Below are positions 7,177 to 14,994 of a stretch of DNA of 52,420 bases, in pieces (position 1 is the first letter of the stretch; every line of letters starts with the position of its first letter). The notes under the pieces were generated by a model. That model was not told the DNA's origin and did no database searches. It worked only from the letters and a program-made list of their open reading frames with translations. This DNA is from a virus. The translations under genes were made by a program, and so were the position numbers. The stretch covers positions 1 to 52,420 of the IMG/VR virus record IMGVR_UViG_3300030329_005130. One strand, 5' to 3'.

Positions 7177-7204
7177 TTGCTATTTCTGAGAATCCTGCTA
7201 TAAT
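7177..7204 (+). promoter_or_regulatory. Extended -10 promoter
   Basis: TTGCTA (7177-7182), 16 nt spacer, TATAAT (7199-7204) with a TGC extension just before it. Transcription would begin near 7211, where an ATG in frame with the next gene also lies, so a leaderless start there is possible but less likely than 7379. Confidence 0.6.
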
Positions 7205-7300
7205 ACTTGTATGAGGATGAGGAACGGACACAAGGACAACCCGCGAATGACCGCGGACCCGTGCGCGCTCCGGACTCTTCGACCGGGCACGAGAATGCCC

Positions 7301-7329
7301 GATACAGATACCGGATTCTCTGGTATTAT
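7301..7329 (+). promoter_or_regulatory. Probable sixth member of the early promoter family
   Basis: TATTAT (7324-7329) is preceded by CTCTGG and followed by TAAAACAGTTGAGGG, closely matching the -10 and start region of the 3692 promoter. The -35 at 7301 (GATACA) is poor. It lies about 50 nt before the gene at 7379. Confidence 0.45.
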
Positions 7330-7378
7330 TAAAACAGTTGAGGGCAATGACGCCCGCGTCTCGAAAGGACACACTAAC

Positions 7379-7807
7379 ATGGCTACCATCTTCACCGTCT
7401 CCGACAACCGTACTTCCTCCACCCTTGCATTCTCCAGCGCCGATGCAATGCTGGCATATGTGCGCGACCTGTCCGCCGACCTTGCGCCGGAAGGTGCTAC
7501 CCTTATGCTCGGCGGTGTCCCGGCTTCCAATAAGGTTGTAAAAGCGCACTTTGCTAACACGTCGCGCGGTACTTTCACCGTCGCGGGCGAAGGTGCCGAC
7601 GCCGTTGCTTCCATTCAGAGCAAGATTGACGGCGCGGTGAAGGCTTGTGCTGCGTTGGGTATTGACCCGAACAACGTTGCAAAGGTTGGGGAGCTTCGAG
7701 AGTCGCTAGCGGCTGCTATGGCGTCTGTTACGACCGACGATAGCCTCGAAATTGAGGTCCGTGAATTGGTCCTGCACAAGCGGCGCAAGACCGCGCGCAA
7801 GTCCTAA
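7379..7807 (+). CDS. GC-rich orphan protein, 142 aa
   Basis: The frame is open from 7211, but ATG 7379 follows GAAAGGA with good spacing, giving 142 residues beginning MATIFTVSDNRTSSTLAF. The protein is Ala-rich with mixed helix and strand, and it ends in a basic tail (HKRRKTARKS). I do not recognise it. Codon use is markedly GC-richer than in the downstream genes. It has a strong terminator after it and one or two promoters before it, so it is a single-gene unit that is probably highly expressed. Confidence 0.75.
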   Translation: MATIFTVSDNRTSSTLAFSSADAMLAYVRDLSADLAPEGATLMLGGVPASNKVVKAHFANTSRGTFTVAGEGADAVASIQSKIDGAVKACAALGIDPNNVAKVGELRESLAAAMASVTTDDSLEIEVRELVLHKRRKTARKS

Positions 7808-7840
7808 CAGACTTCCCCCATAATGGGGGCGCAACATTAG

Positions 7841-7867
7841 AGCCCGGGCATTGTCCCGGGTTTTTTT
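7841..7867 (+). terminator. Intrinsic terminator
   Basis: CCCGGG (7843-7848), loop CATTGT, CCCGGG (7855-7860), then seven T residues (7861-7867). A second GC hairpin, CCCCCA-TAA-TGGGGG, precedes it at 7815-7829. Ends the 7379 transcript. Confidence 0.85.
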
Positions 7868-7901
7868 GTATGCGCGTGAGTTGTTTGCGCTACACAAGTA
7901 A

Positions 7902-7941
7902 CTCACAAAGCTCACAAATCCTCACAAAATAAACTCACAAA
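7902..7941 (+). repeat. Four CTCACAAA direct repeats
   Basis: CTCACAAA occurs at 7902, 7911, 7921 and 7934 in an A/C-rich stretch. It is followed by a C-run and another GC hairpin (CCCCC-CATA-GGGGG near 7966-7979). The gap 7868-8143 otherwise shows no gene. The arrangement is iteron-like, but the unit is short and the spacing irregular. Confidence 0.5.
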
Positions 7942-8143
7942 AAAACAAACTAACACACCCCCCCACCCCCCATAGGGGGCGCCCGGGGTATGTGCTAGGG
8001 CAACATTGGACCCAATACAAGCGCCTTAGTACGTTTTCAACGCGCAGCCAATTTTCTGAGACTTTTCGATAGCCTGAGAGAGATAATAACGAGATAAGCA
8101 TATTTAGCTTAGAACGCTAGCGCACTAATCGGGGGATAAGCAC

Positions 8144-8293
8144 ATGGCACGTAGAAGCTTAAGCACGACAAAGCTTGAAAAAAGAAAGAAGAAGACATCA
8201 ATCGGATCCAGCCCATACACCAAAACAGGTCGGCCAGGACCTCAGGGACAGAATAAGCGATATAAGAAGAAGTACAGAGGTCAAGGACGATAG
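8144..8293 (+). CDS. Small basic protein, 49 aa
   Basis: ATG 8144 follows GGGGGATAAG. The 49 residues begin MARRSLSTTKLEKRKKKTSI and continue with Lys, Arg, Gly and Gln, ending KKKYRGQGR. I recall very similar short proteins (TKLEKRKxKTSIG ... YRGQGR) in marine T4-like phages. It is probably a nucleic-acid-associated protein. It heads a new run of small genes after the non-coding zone. Confidence 0.75.
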   Translation: MARRSLSTTKLEKRKKKTSIGSSPYTKTGRPGPQGQNKRYKKKYRGQGR

Positions 8294-8308
8294 TAAAGAG
8301 GCCAACAA

Positions 8309-8503
8309 GTGAGCAATCCAATGATACATCTTATAGCATTCATGGCTGCAGTGGTAATTCCAGGTGGATTGTTGGTATATTTTGCTTGGAGAACAACGCG
8401 CGCTATCTCCCCTAAGGCGAAACCCAAAGAAAACGACCTTAGAGCCAAATTAGAGCGTACGAAAAAGCGCGCGGATAAACGAAGGGCCCAAAAAAATTCC
8501 TAG
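8309..8503 (+). CDS. Single-pass membrane protein, 64 aa
   Basis: Starts with GTG 8309, 15 nt after the previous stop; an ATG four codons later is an alternative. Residues 5-27 form one hydrophobic helix, and the rest is a highly basic cytoplasmic-type tail (ERTKKRADKRRAQKN). By the positive-inside rule the tail should be cytoplasmic. No family recognised; a small inner-membrane phage protein. Confidence 0.65.
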   Translation: MSNPMIHLIAFMAAVVIPGGLLVYFAWRTTRAISPKAKPKENDLRAKLERTKKRADKRRAQKNS

Positions 8504-8547
8504 GAAAATTTTGAGGACTTTAGAAACTAGTTATATACGGAGCATAT

Positions 8548-9306
8548 ATGAAAGTTACTAACACAGTATGGCACTGGAGGTGGAAGAATCACCTTCAAGT
8601 CCTTAAGGAAGCCAAGGGAGAAGCAGGATATTTCCCTTGGCTCAAAGAAATTCAAGCCACCGACGACTTTAATGAAATACAAACCATCCTAGAGTCTGAC
8701 CGTTTCAAAAAACTTGGTACCGGTTCTTTTCGAGCCGTGTATCGGCCCGTTGATGACCCGGATCATGTTATCAAAATGATTCACGAACCTGACGACTATA
8801 AGGCGCAGATGAATGAAGACGACTTCAACACCGCCAAGCGGTATCCTCTTATCTTCCCCCGCGCGTACGCACACGCTGATGACTTCTCGTGGGTTGTAAT
8901 GGAGCATATCCCCCAGATCTACTATACGGAGGATCTGGACAAAGTGCTTGATAAGTCTTTCCCCGCAGAGAAAGAAGCCATATTAAAGTCGCGACAAGAC
9001 GCGGATCTCAATCCTGCCGACCCTTTTCACATCTTGAAGATGATCATGGGATCCTTTCGGTATGACCGAACCAAACATCCAGACGATGACAAATCTAAAA
9101 GCGCTGGGATTGCTCAGGAACTGGGGCTCCTGCTGTCCCGCGTAGCAGGCCCTGCGTACCAAGAGCTAAGTAAAGCCATGCACGAGTTTAATATTGACAA
9201 GTATGAGATTGGCAGAGGCAATATTGGACATGATAGCGAGGGTAACTTCAAAATTATTGATTCCTCAATCTTTAACCTAGATTACGGCGGGGACGAGGAC
9301 TATTAA
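8548..9306 (+). CDS. Kinase-fold protein with degenerate catalytic loop
   Basis: This 252-residue protein has the landmarks of a protein-kinase fold. There is a Gly-rich loop GTGSFRAVY (57-65), a VAIK-type lysine in HVIKMI (K76), a hinge WVVMEHI (115-121) and a late NIGHDSEGNFKIIDSS segment (225-240) at the place of the catalytic loop and DFG. The HRD motif is absent (YEIGRGN), and DFG reads DSS. N225 and D238 remain as possible metal ligands. It may be an atypical kinase or a pseudokinase. TACGGAG lies ahead of the ATG. Similar proteins occur in marine phages from memory. Confidence 0.75.
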   Translation: MKVTNTVWHWRWKNHLQVLKEAKGEAGYFPWLKEIQATDDFNEIQTILESDRFKKLGTGSFRAVYRPVDDPDHVIKMIHEPDDYKAQMNEDDFNTAKRYPLIFPRAYAHADDFSWVVMEHIPQIYYTEDLDKVLDKSFPAEKEAILKSRQDADLNPADPFHILKMIMGSFRYDRTKHPDDDKSKSAGIAQELGLLLSRVAGPAYQELSKAMHEFNIDKYEIGRGNIGHDSEGNFKIIDSSIFNLDYGGDEDY

Positions 9307-9310
9307 CTTT

Positions 9311-9333
9311 TAACGAACTACTTAAGTTCGTTA
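9311..9333 (+). promoter_or_regulatory. 8-bp hairpin at the microprotein start codon
   Basis: TAACGAAC (9311-9318) pairs perfectly with GTTCGTTA (9326-9333). The right arm ends on the A of the ATG at 9333. There is no T-run, so it is more likely an RNA structure at the start codon than a terminator for the kinase-like gene. Confidence 0.45.
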
Positions 9334-9431
9334 TGTTCTCCGATTCCAATGACGATATCACCAAGGCTGTGTTCTGGATATGCTTGGGCACAATCATTGG
9401 TTCGGTTATCTCGATTTTGATGAACACCTAA
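9333..9431 (+). CDS. 32-aa membrane microprotein
   Basis: ATG 9333 to TAA 9431 encodes MFSDSNDDITKAVFWICLGT and a further hydrophobic stretch, together one transmembrane helix. The next frame starts one base after its stop. No clear ribosome binding site is visible, because the start lies in a hairpin. Supported by tight spacing and hydrophobicity only. Confidence 0.45.
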   Translation: MFSDSNDDITKAVFWICLGTIIGSVISILMNT

Positions 9432-9596
9432 ATGCTACCTATACCTTTTATTGAACTCATCCGATCCTACGGGTACATTGTTGGGGTCTCGCTCCAATGG
9501 GGAGGTAGCACCTGTCAAGCCCGTAGCGTTTATCTAAGCGTTTGTTTGTTCGGCAGAGAGCTGATGGTCGGGGTGCGTCTTAAAAATTTATTATGA
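9432..9596 (+). CDS. Small orphan protein, 54 aa
   Basis: ATG 9432 directly follows the previous stop. The 54 residues include GVSLQWGGSTCQARSVYLSV, a beta-rich pattern I associate loosely with small phage proteins of unknown function. It is the only reasonable gene between 9432 and 9632. Confidence 0.5.
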   Translation: MLPIPFIELIRSYGYIVGVSLQWGGSTCQARSVYLSVCLFGRELMVGVRLKNLL

Positions 9597-9632
9597 AGCC
9601 TCTGAGCAACTACTTACTGATAGGAGTTGTTT

Positions 9633-10142
9633 ATGACTTTATTTGTAATTGCCCATAGCACAATGATTGTCTGCTATCTGGTTATCTCTTTTTTTATATG
9701 GCGGGCATGGAAAGACAATCAATTAGAAAAACAATTCAACGTTGCACTGCGTAATTCTGCGATTGCGCTGGCTGAAGATGTTCAAGTTCATATTACCAAA
9801 AATGAAAAATTAGTCGCGGAAGCCAAGAAACAAGTTTCTATGGCAATGGCGGCGATGCAAGCCGATATGTCTTACCCCACGCGGCCGGCTGGGGCCCCTG
9901 GTGACGTCGATATGCTGAGTGACCCCGCGATGTTGGCTACCATCCTGACCGCCGTGGTTATGAAGTACGGCGATATGCGTTTAGGAATGGATGATATGGG
10001 TCCGATAGACGAAGATGGATATGTCTCTGTCTATGTTGATACCGCAACACAAGAAATGGTTTTATCCACTAAGCACGATTTGGAGGGCGATGTCTCATTC
10101 TATAACTTTGGAGACCCGGGTGACGATGAGACTTATCATTAA
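9633..10142 (+). CDS. Membrane-anchored protein, 169 aa
   Basis: ATG 9633 follows TAGGAG by 6 nt and is preferred over an in-frame TTG at 9627 that overlaps the binding site. A hydrophobic N-terminal helix (residues 2-23) is followed by a helical, coiled-coil-like region to about residue 78. An acidic C-terminal domain (DEDGYVSVYVDTATQEMVLS) comes last. The topology is probably a single anchor. No family recognised. TAATG overlap couples it to the next gene. Confidence 0.75.
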   Translation: MTLFVIAHSTMIVCYLVISFFIWRAWKDNQLEKQFNVALRNSAIALAEDVQVHITKNEKLVAEAKKQVSMAMAAMQADMSYPTRPAGAPGDVDMLSDPAMLATILTAVVMKYGDMRLGMDDMGPIDEDGYVSVYVDTATQEMVLSTKHDLEGDVSFYNFGDPGDDETYH

Positions 10143-10342
10143 TGAAAGTAGGCGATTTAGTTCGGTGGTCCAAAACAAGTCAAATAGGTATTGTCATCGA
10201 TATCTTTGGAGATTTGGACCCTGTTGATCCTTGGATTCGTGTTGTCTTTCAAAAAGGCGAATTACAAACTTTTCAATGGTGTAAGCAATCAAGTTTAAGG
10301 GTAATAAAAAAAGAAGGGGCCGAAACCGACCCCTCCTCTTAG
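10142..10342 (+). CDS. Small beta-barrel-like protein, 66 aa
   Basis: ATG 10142 overlaps the preceding TAA. The product MKVGDLVRWSKTSQIGIVID and onward has the 'GDLVRW...GIVIDIFG...WIRVVFQKG' pattern seen in small SH3-like or KOW-like phage proteins. It ends 27 nt before the convergent prkA stop, and its 3' end contains the terminator of that operon. Confidence 0.7.
   Translation: MKVGDLVRWSKTSQIGIVIDIFGDLDPVDPWIRVVFQKGELQTFQWCKQSSLRVIKKEGAETDPSS
10303..10334 (-). terminator. Terminator of the yeaH-spoVR-prkA operon
   Basis: Read on the minus strand, GGGG (10333-10330) pairs with CCCC (10319-10316), with two further pairs inside, followed by TTCTTTTTTTATT (10315-10303). It lies about 35 nt past the prkA stop and inside the end of the opposing small gene. 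Confidence 0.65.
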
Positions 10343-10368
10343 GCGCTTCTAATAGTGGAAGTGGGAGT

Positions 10369-12303
10369 TTATGAATCGCGCCATAAATTATTCGAAGCAA
10401 ACTTAATTACTTCTTCGGCTGAGTCCTCGTTATAACCGTAGTTGTCAATTAAGGTCTGAACCATGGCGTTAAACTTCTTCTGTTGTTTAACATCACGAGA
10501 CTTAGACTTGGTGACAATACGAGAGATGTCTCTTACCGAGGCAACCAACTTAGCTTCAATAGCCTCGCGGAGAGGACCGTAAGAACGCCAGTCAATAACC
10601 TCACCTCTGCGAAGCTTGGCAAACATGTAAGAAGTAATATCAGCACGGAAGTTGTTCTTAGCTGAGCCCTTGATACCAATCTGCTCCTCAATTGAGGCCA
10701 AGAATTTCTCGTCAGCGTCCATTTCTTCATTGGTCACACGATCCTTGACCTTCGTGTTGTTAACGTAAGCTTCAGCGTGATCAAGATAGTTGTTGAAGAG
10801 AGACTCAGCCTGCTCTTCATAAGCAGTGACAAATGCCTTTGTAATTTCCTTCTCAAGAATGGAAAGATACTCTTCGTGAAGAACCTTCTGTAGGAACTCT
10901 AGGCAGCGCTTACGCTCGTCTGGATTAACAATCTGCTCCTTAACCTGCTTGATGAGAGACTCGCGAATAGAGATTGGTGTAATCATATTCTTTGTGGAGT
11001 CAGCAAGAGCAGCATCAATCGCCTTCATAATGAAACGAGTTGAGATGCCAGTCATACCCTCATCCTCAACTTCTTCGCGAAGGTCTCTGATATCAACCTT
11101 TTTGATAAGGCCCTTCTCGACAATCTCTTGACCGTTGTAAATCTTCATCTTGGTGAGAGCATCAACCTTGTTGGAAGGCTTGAGGCGAGAAAGAACGGAG
11201 AACATTGCAGCCACCTGAAGTGTGTGTGGTGCGATATGACTATCGAAGTCCGAACGACCGATAAGCTTCTCATAAATCTTTATCTCCTGATCTACTTCAA
11301 GGCAGTAAGGAACATTGACACGGACAATACGATCAAGGATAGCTTCGTTTGTGTGCTCAGCCTTGAATTTGTTCCATTCAGCTTCGTTGCAGTGAGCAAG
11401 AATGACGCCATCAAAGTAAATCATTGCCTGCTTACCAGGAGAGGGAACTGACTTTTCCTGGGTTGCGGTAATCATTGTGTGAAGGAACTCAATCTCGTTC
11501 TTGAAGACCTCAACGAATTCAACAATGCCTCGGTTACCAACGTTGAACGCTCCGTTGAGCGAAAGAACTCTCGGGTCGTCTTCTGGGTACAAGTCCAGCT
11601 TTGAAATATCCTCAGAGCCGATAAGAAGGCTGGTGTCCTGTGTGTTGGGATCCATTGGGGGAACAACGCCGACACCCTTGCGGCCGCGGACAGAAAAAGA
11701 GGACTCAGTGATTGGGAACTTAGTGAAATCGCCGCCAAACTCATTAATAAGCCTGTGACGACATACGGGACAAAGGTCACCTTCGATCTTGATGTTGTAC
11801 GTGTCGGCAAATTCGGCGCGTAATGAACGTGGGATAAGGTGAAGTGGCTCCTCGCGGATTGGGCAGCCATCCAAAGTAAAAATTGGGTCGCACTCTTCAA
11901 GCGCTCCCTTAATGTGTTCTACAAGAGCAGACTTACCGGCACCTACCGGACCCAAGAGAAGAAGAACCTGACGACTCTCCTCGCCCTTCATCGCGGCAGA
12001 GTGAAGGAAGCGCACGACCTTTTCTAGTGGGCGCTCCATTCCGAAGAACTGACCGGAGAAATAATCGTATGTCTTTACGGTCTCGCCATTGAAAAGCTTA
12101 TTACAACGAGCATCAGTCTCATCCAAGACAGTGACCCCTTCTCCAATAATCTTTTCGTAAAGTCTTTTGTGAGCAAGCACCGGAATATCTCGGTCTTCCT
12201 CAATTAGTTTTAGGTAGTCTTCCAATACCCCGGAGAACTTTTCTCTCTTCTTACTCTCACGGTGTTCCCTAACCGATTCGAGGAATTTCTTTGTTGTGGT
12301 CAT
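10369..12303 (-). CDS. prkA: PrkA/YeaG serine protein kinase
   Basis: This 644-residue protein matches PrkA (YeaG of E. coli). It has an N-terminal AAA-type domain with Walker A GPVGAGKS (118-125) and the family's conserved PLHLIP, CPVCRHRL and DEAR-like segments. The C-terminal kinase-like domain ends DNYGYNEDSAEEVIKFASNNLWR. Length is normal for the family (about 640). ATG 12303 lies one base after the spoVR stop and is preferred over a start seven codons upstream inside spoVR. In bacteria PrkA acts with YeaH and SpoVR/YcgB in stress, stationary phase and nitrogen limitation. Here all three form one operon in a phage-like setting. Confidence 0.95.
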   Translation of the reverse strand: MTTTKKFLESVREHRESKKREKFSGVLEDYLKLIEEDRDIPVLAHKRLYEKIIGEGVTVLDETDARCNKLFNGETVKTYDYFSGQFFGMERPLEKVVRFLHSAAMKGEESRQVLLLLGPVGAGKSALVEHIKGALEECDPIFTLDGCPIREEPLHLIPRSLRAEFADTYNIKIEGDLCPVCRHRLINEFGGDFTKFPITESSFSVRGRKGVGVVPPMDPNTQDTSLLIGSEDISKLDLYPEDDPRVLSLNGAFNVGNRGIVEFVEVFKNEIEFLHTMITATQEKSVPSPGKQAMIYFDGVILAHCNEAEWNKFKAEHTNEAILDRIVRVNVPYCLEVDQEIKIYEKLIGRSDFDSHIAPHTLQVAAMFSVLSRLKPSNKVDALTKMKIYNGQEIVEKGLIKKVDIRDLREEVEDEGMTGISTRFIMKAIDAALADSTKNMITPISIRESLIKQVKEQIVNPDERKRCLEFLQKVLHEEYLSILEKEITKAFVTAYEEQAESLFNNYLDHAEAYVNNTKVKDRVTNEEMDADEKFLASIEEQIGIKGSAKNNFRADITSYMFAKLRRGEVIDWRSYGPLREAIEAKLVASVRDISRIVTKSKSRDVKQQKKFNAMVQTLIDNYGYNEDSAEEVIKFASNNLWRDS

Positions 12304-12304
12304 G

Positions 12305-13612
12305 CTAAAACTCCCATATTTCATCTTCCACTATTGTGATTAATTTTACACTATCTCCCCAAAGAGTTTCAATAAATTCGAAAACCTTTCGGGCATAATT
12401 CAACTCTATATCCCTACCGTCATGTTCATGAACAAGACAAAGGGTGTTATCTTTCTCTACCTCGTCGACAAAGACGACGGGTAATCTGTTGAGACCAACA
12501 TTTCCAATCATGGCATCTCTAACATTTTCCCAGCCTTCTCCGTCAGATATGTCGTCTACAACAGACGACTGCTTCTTTTTATCAAAAGAGTATGAGAAAT
12601 AGTTGTTCTCTTTCATAAACTCTTCATCCATGTAGAAACGAAGAAACGTTATATCATTGTGGACTTCTCGGATTGTCATTGCTTCCTCAAAGCCTTTCTC
12701 TTCAATGATCTTCTGGAACAACTTATAACCCAGGTGGTAAGGGTTGAGTTGCCCCAAGTGCGGTCGAATAACCTGATTGTGTAGCTTAATAAAGGGAAGA
12801 TACAAACTATCAGGCAAATTCAACTCGTTAATAATCTTTTGGTGGATCGTACAAGCCCATCCTTCGTTCATAACCTTGGTCAGAGCCTGAGGAATGAAGT
12901 ATTTGGACGATTCCTCAACAATAAGGATAAGATTTCTTTCCCATTCTTCCAAATGTTTGCTGTTCTCGGCAATAAACCGTAATAGGTTGTACTCTGGGCG
13001 CAAAGGAACCTTGGATAAGTCCGGTTTGTAGTTAATATTCTCAGCCATTTTGTCTTTTTCAATCTCAAGAACCTCCTCACGGGTCTTATATTTGATTCCT
13101 GGATATCTTGGAACCTGATACTTGATTGAATGCGCTGCGTCCAAAATCTTCTCAACTCTATCAATCCCGATTGAAGGATCCTCAATTAGCTGACGTACGT
13201 ATTTGGCGGCTGATTTAAAGCTCACAATGATGTTAGCTGGGTCTGTATGCGCGAACATACGGTTCTGTTTGAAGAAATCCGAGTGACCAACACAGTGCGC
13301 CATCGTCAAAATGTGAATGTAGAGAGCGTTTTCTCTCATCAAGTATGCGATAGACGGATTTGAGTTAATAATCATCTCATAAGGTAGTCCGGTCTGGCCC
13401 ATATTGTAAAGTGTGTGGGTTCTTTCGTACTCTTTTCCGTACGACCAGTGGCGATAATGGGTTGGAAGTCCCGTATAAGCCATCGCTCCAAGCATTTCAG
13501 CGTAATCAATGATCTCATAATCAATCGGGAACCAGTCTAAACCAAAATCTTCGCCAACGCGACAGATTTTGTCATCCCATTTTTGCAAATCTGCAACTGT
13601 CCAGTCACTCAT
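12305..13612 (-). CDS. spoVR: SpoVR/YcgB family protein
   Basis: A 435-residue SpoVR family member. Family signatures include GLDWFPIDYEIIDYAEML near the N-terminus and the HYRHWSYGKEYE, NMGQTGLPYEMIINSNPS and AHCVGHSDFFKQN motifs. The His-rich centre and C-terminal VHEHDGRDIELNYARK also fit. ATG 13612 is one base after the yeaH stop, so the longer frame from 13672 is not used. Slightly shorter than bacterial YcgB (about 510) and near B. subtilis SpoVR. Biochemical function is not established even in bacteria; it is genetically tied to PrkA and YeaH. Confidence 0.94.
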   Translation of the reverse strand: MSDWTVADLQKWDDKICRVGEDFGLDWFPIDYEIIDYAEMLGAMAYTGLPTHYRHWSYGKEYERTHTLYNMGQTGLPYEMIINSNPSIAYLMRENALYIHILTMAHCVGHSDFFKQNRMFAHTDPANIIVSFKSAAKYVRQLIEDPSIGIDRVEKILDAAHSIKYQVPRYPGIKYKTREEVLEIEKDKMAENINYKPDLSKVPLRPEYNLLRFIAENSKHLEEWERNLILIVEESSKYFIPQALTKVMNEGWACTIHQKIINELNLPDSLYLPFIKLHNQVIRPHLGQLNPYHLGYKLFQKIIEEKGFEEAMTIREVHNDITFLRFYMDEEFMKENNYFSYSFDKKKQSSVVDDISDGEGWENVRDAMIGNVGLNRLPVVFVDEVEKDNTLCLVHEHDGRDIELNYARKVFEFIETLWGDSVKLITIVEDEIWEF

Positions 13613-13613
13613 T

Positions 13614-14852
13614 TTACTTACTCCCGCCGAAAAGTGTTTTAAATGCCAACCAAATATGTTCTGTTTGTCCAATCATTACTCTCTTAAACTTATTATCAGT
13701 AATTGGTTTCAATTTGGACCACAAATTATCCATTTCTTCGTTTTTCCACGCTGAAAAATTGGCCCAGGGGCTGGTTTTAAACCTATCATCTTGTAGGGAT
13801 TCATCATCCAAGCCCTTATAGTGCTCATTTATTTCACAATAAGCCGTTAATTGACTGACTTCTTTGATTTCTTTAAACAAATCAATGCACTTTTCGTTGT
13901 CAGATGCCCAATTTTCACCATCGCCACAGTAAAATGTATAAATATTCCAAGCATTTGGGTGAAATTCTTTCTCAACAATCTCCATTTGTCGATTAAGTGC
14001 CGAAGAGATGATAGTTCCGCCGTATGTGCCGACTTTAAAGAAGTCATCTTCGTTTACTCGCTCGGCATGAGTGGAGTGGGAGATAAAAACGACCTCAACT
14101 CGCTCGTATCGGTGGTTCAAAAACTGATAAAGAAGGAAAAAGAAGGATCTTGCAAGATATTTGCGGTCCTGAGACATCGATCCGGACACATCCATCAAGA
14201 AAAAGATGACTGCTGATGAGTTTTCCTTTGCCTTGGGCTTGATGTGATGATATTTCATGTCATCTTTGTGAAAAGGGAAGCGCTCATCGGACTCAGGGTC
14301 GTAAGCGCCGGTCTTTTCAGCCATTTTTTGGCGTCGAATCTTTCTTTTTAGAGTTTCCTTCTTTGAAAGTCTCGGTCGGATGCCCTGGAAGCGATATCCT
14401 TTGCGCTTTACGGTCTCCTGGGTGATGAAGCGGAACTGTTTCTTCTCTAAATCTGGGAGTTCGAGGTCAGCGAAGAGATATTCAGCCAATTCCTCAAGAG
14501 TAACCTCCACATCGTAGTATTGATCGCCTTTTTTATTGCTTGCCTTGCCAGTTCCCTGTCCAGACCCCTTCTTCGCACGTTGTTTACCAATCTTTTGACC
14601 TCTTTTAAGCTTATGATCGCCGCCAGATCCAACAGTCTTGTTTTTCTTGCCAGATCCATAGACAAAACGATACTCTTTGAGTCCTCTAACAGGAATTCGA
14701 ATCTTTTTCTTGCCATTTTGCCCGATAATTGACTCGTCTGCAACCACATCTTTGATAGATTCTTTGATTGCTTTTTCGATCTTCTTTTTGTGTCGGGTTC
14801 GGTCGCTAGCTGACCGGTCGACAATTGATTCATGCTTGCGAAATACGCTCAT
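13614..14852 (-). CDS. yeaH: YeaH/DUF444 VWA-domain protein
   Basis: A 412-residue DUF444 (YeaH) protein. The N-terminus has the RSASDRTRHKKKIEKAI pattern, then a Gly/Lys-rich linker (66-105). A C-terminal von Willebrand A-like domain follows, with MIDAS motif DVSGSMS at 221-227 and later TYGGT. It is the first gene of the minus-strand operon, with spoVR starting one base after its stop. In bacteria YeaH is thought to interact with the PrkA/YeaG kinase. Length is close to E. coli YeaH (about 427). Confidence 0.94.
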   Translation of the reverse strand: MSVFRKHESIVDRSASDRTRHKKKIEKAIKESIKDVVADESIIGQNGKKKIRIPVRGLKEYRFVYGSGKKNKTVGSGGDHKLKRGQKIGKQRAKKGSGQGTGKASNKKGDQYYDVEVTLEELAEYLFADLELPDLEKKQFRFITQETVKRKGYRFQGIRPRLSKKETLKRKIRRQKMAEKTGAYDPESDERFPFHKDDMKYHHIKPKAKENSSAVIFFLMDVSGSMSQDRKYLARSFFFLLYQFLNHRYERVEVVFISHSTHAERVNEDDFFKVGTYGGTIISSALNRQMEIVEKEFHPNAWNIYTFYCGDGENWASDNEKCIDLFKEIKEVSQLTAYCEINEHYKGLDDESLQDDRFKTSPWANFSAWKNEEMDNLWSKLKPITDNKFKRVMIGQTEHIWLAFKTLFGGSK

Positions 14853-14886
14853 ACATTAAATACTTTCTTACACTGCCTAAAAACAT

Positions 14887-14915
14887 TTTAGTTTGGCTCT
14901 TCTTCCTAGTATAAT
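14887..14915 (+). promoter_or_regulatory. Possible rightward promoter, HNH gene
   Basis: TATAAT (14910-14915) with a weak -35 (TTTAGT, 14887-14892) at 17 nt. Its -10 overlaps that of the opposing promoter, so the two divergent transcripts may compete. The start of the HNH gene is about 80 nt downstream. Confidence 0.4.
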
Positions 14916-14936
14916 CGAAAAATCATCAGACTTCAA
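14908..14936 (-). promoter_or_regulatory. Promoter of the yeaH-spoVR-prkA operon
   Basis: On the minus strand: TTGAAG (14936-14931), 17 nt spacer, TATACT (14913-14908). It lies about 55 nt ahead of the yeaH start and is the only good promoter for the three-gene operon. Confidence 0.7.
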
Positions 14937-14994
14937 GTTTTATTTTGGCTTACGATTCTCTATTTACTTTGTGAACAAGCCAATTCTGTAATTT

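Noticed and set aside
7902-7941. CTCACAAA copies as a CRISPR array
   Set aside because: Units of 8 nt with 1-5 nt between them are far too short for repeats and spacers; no cas gene is nearby.
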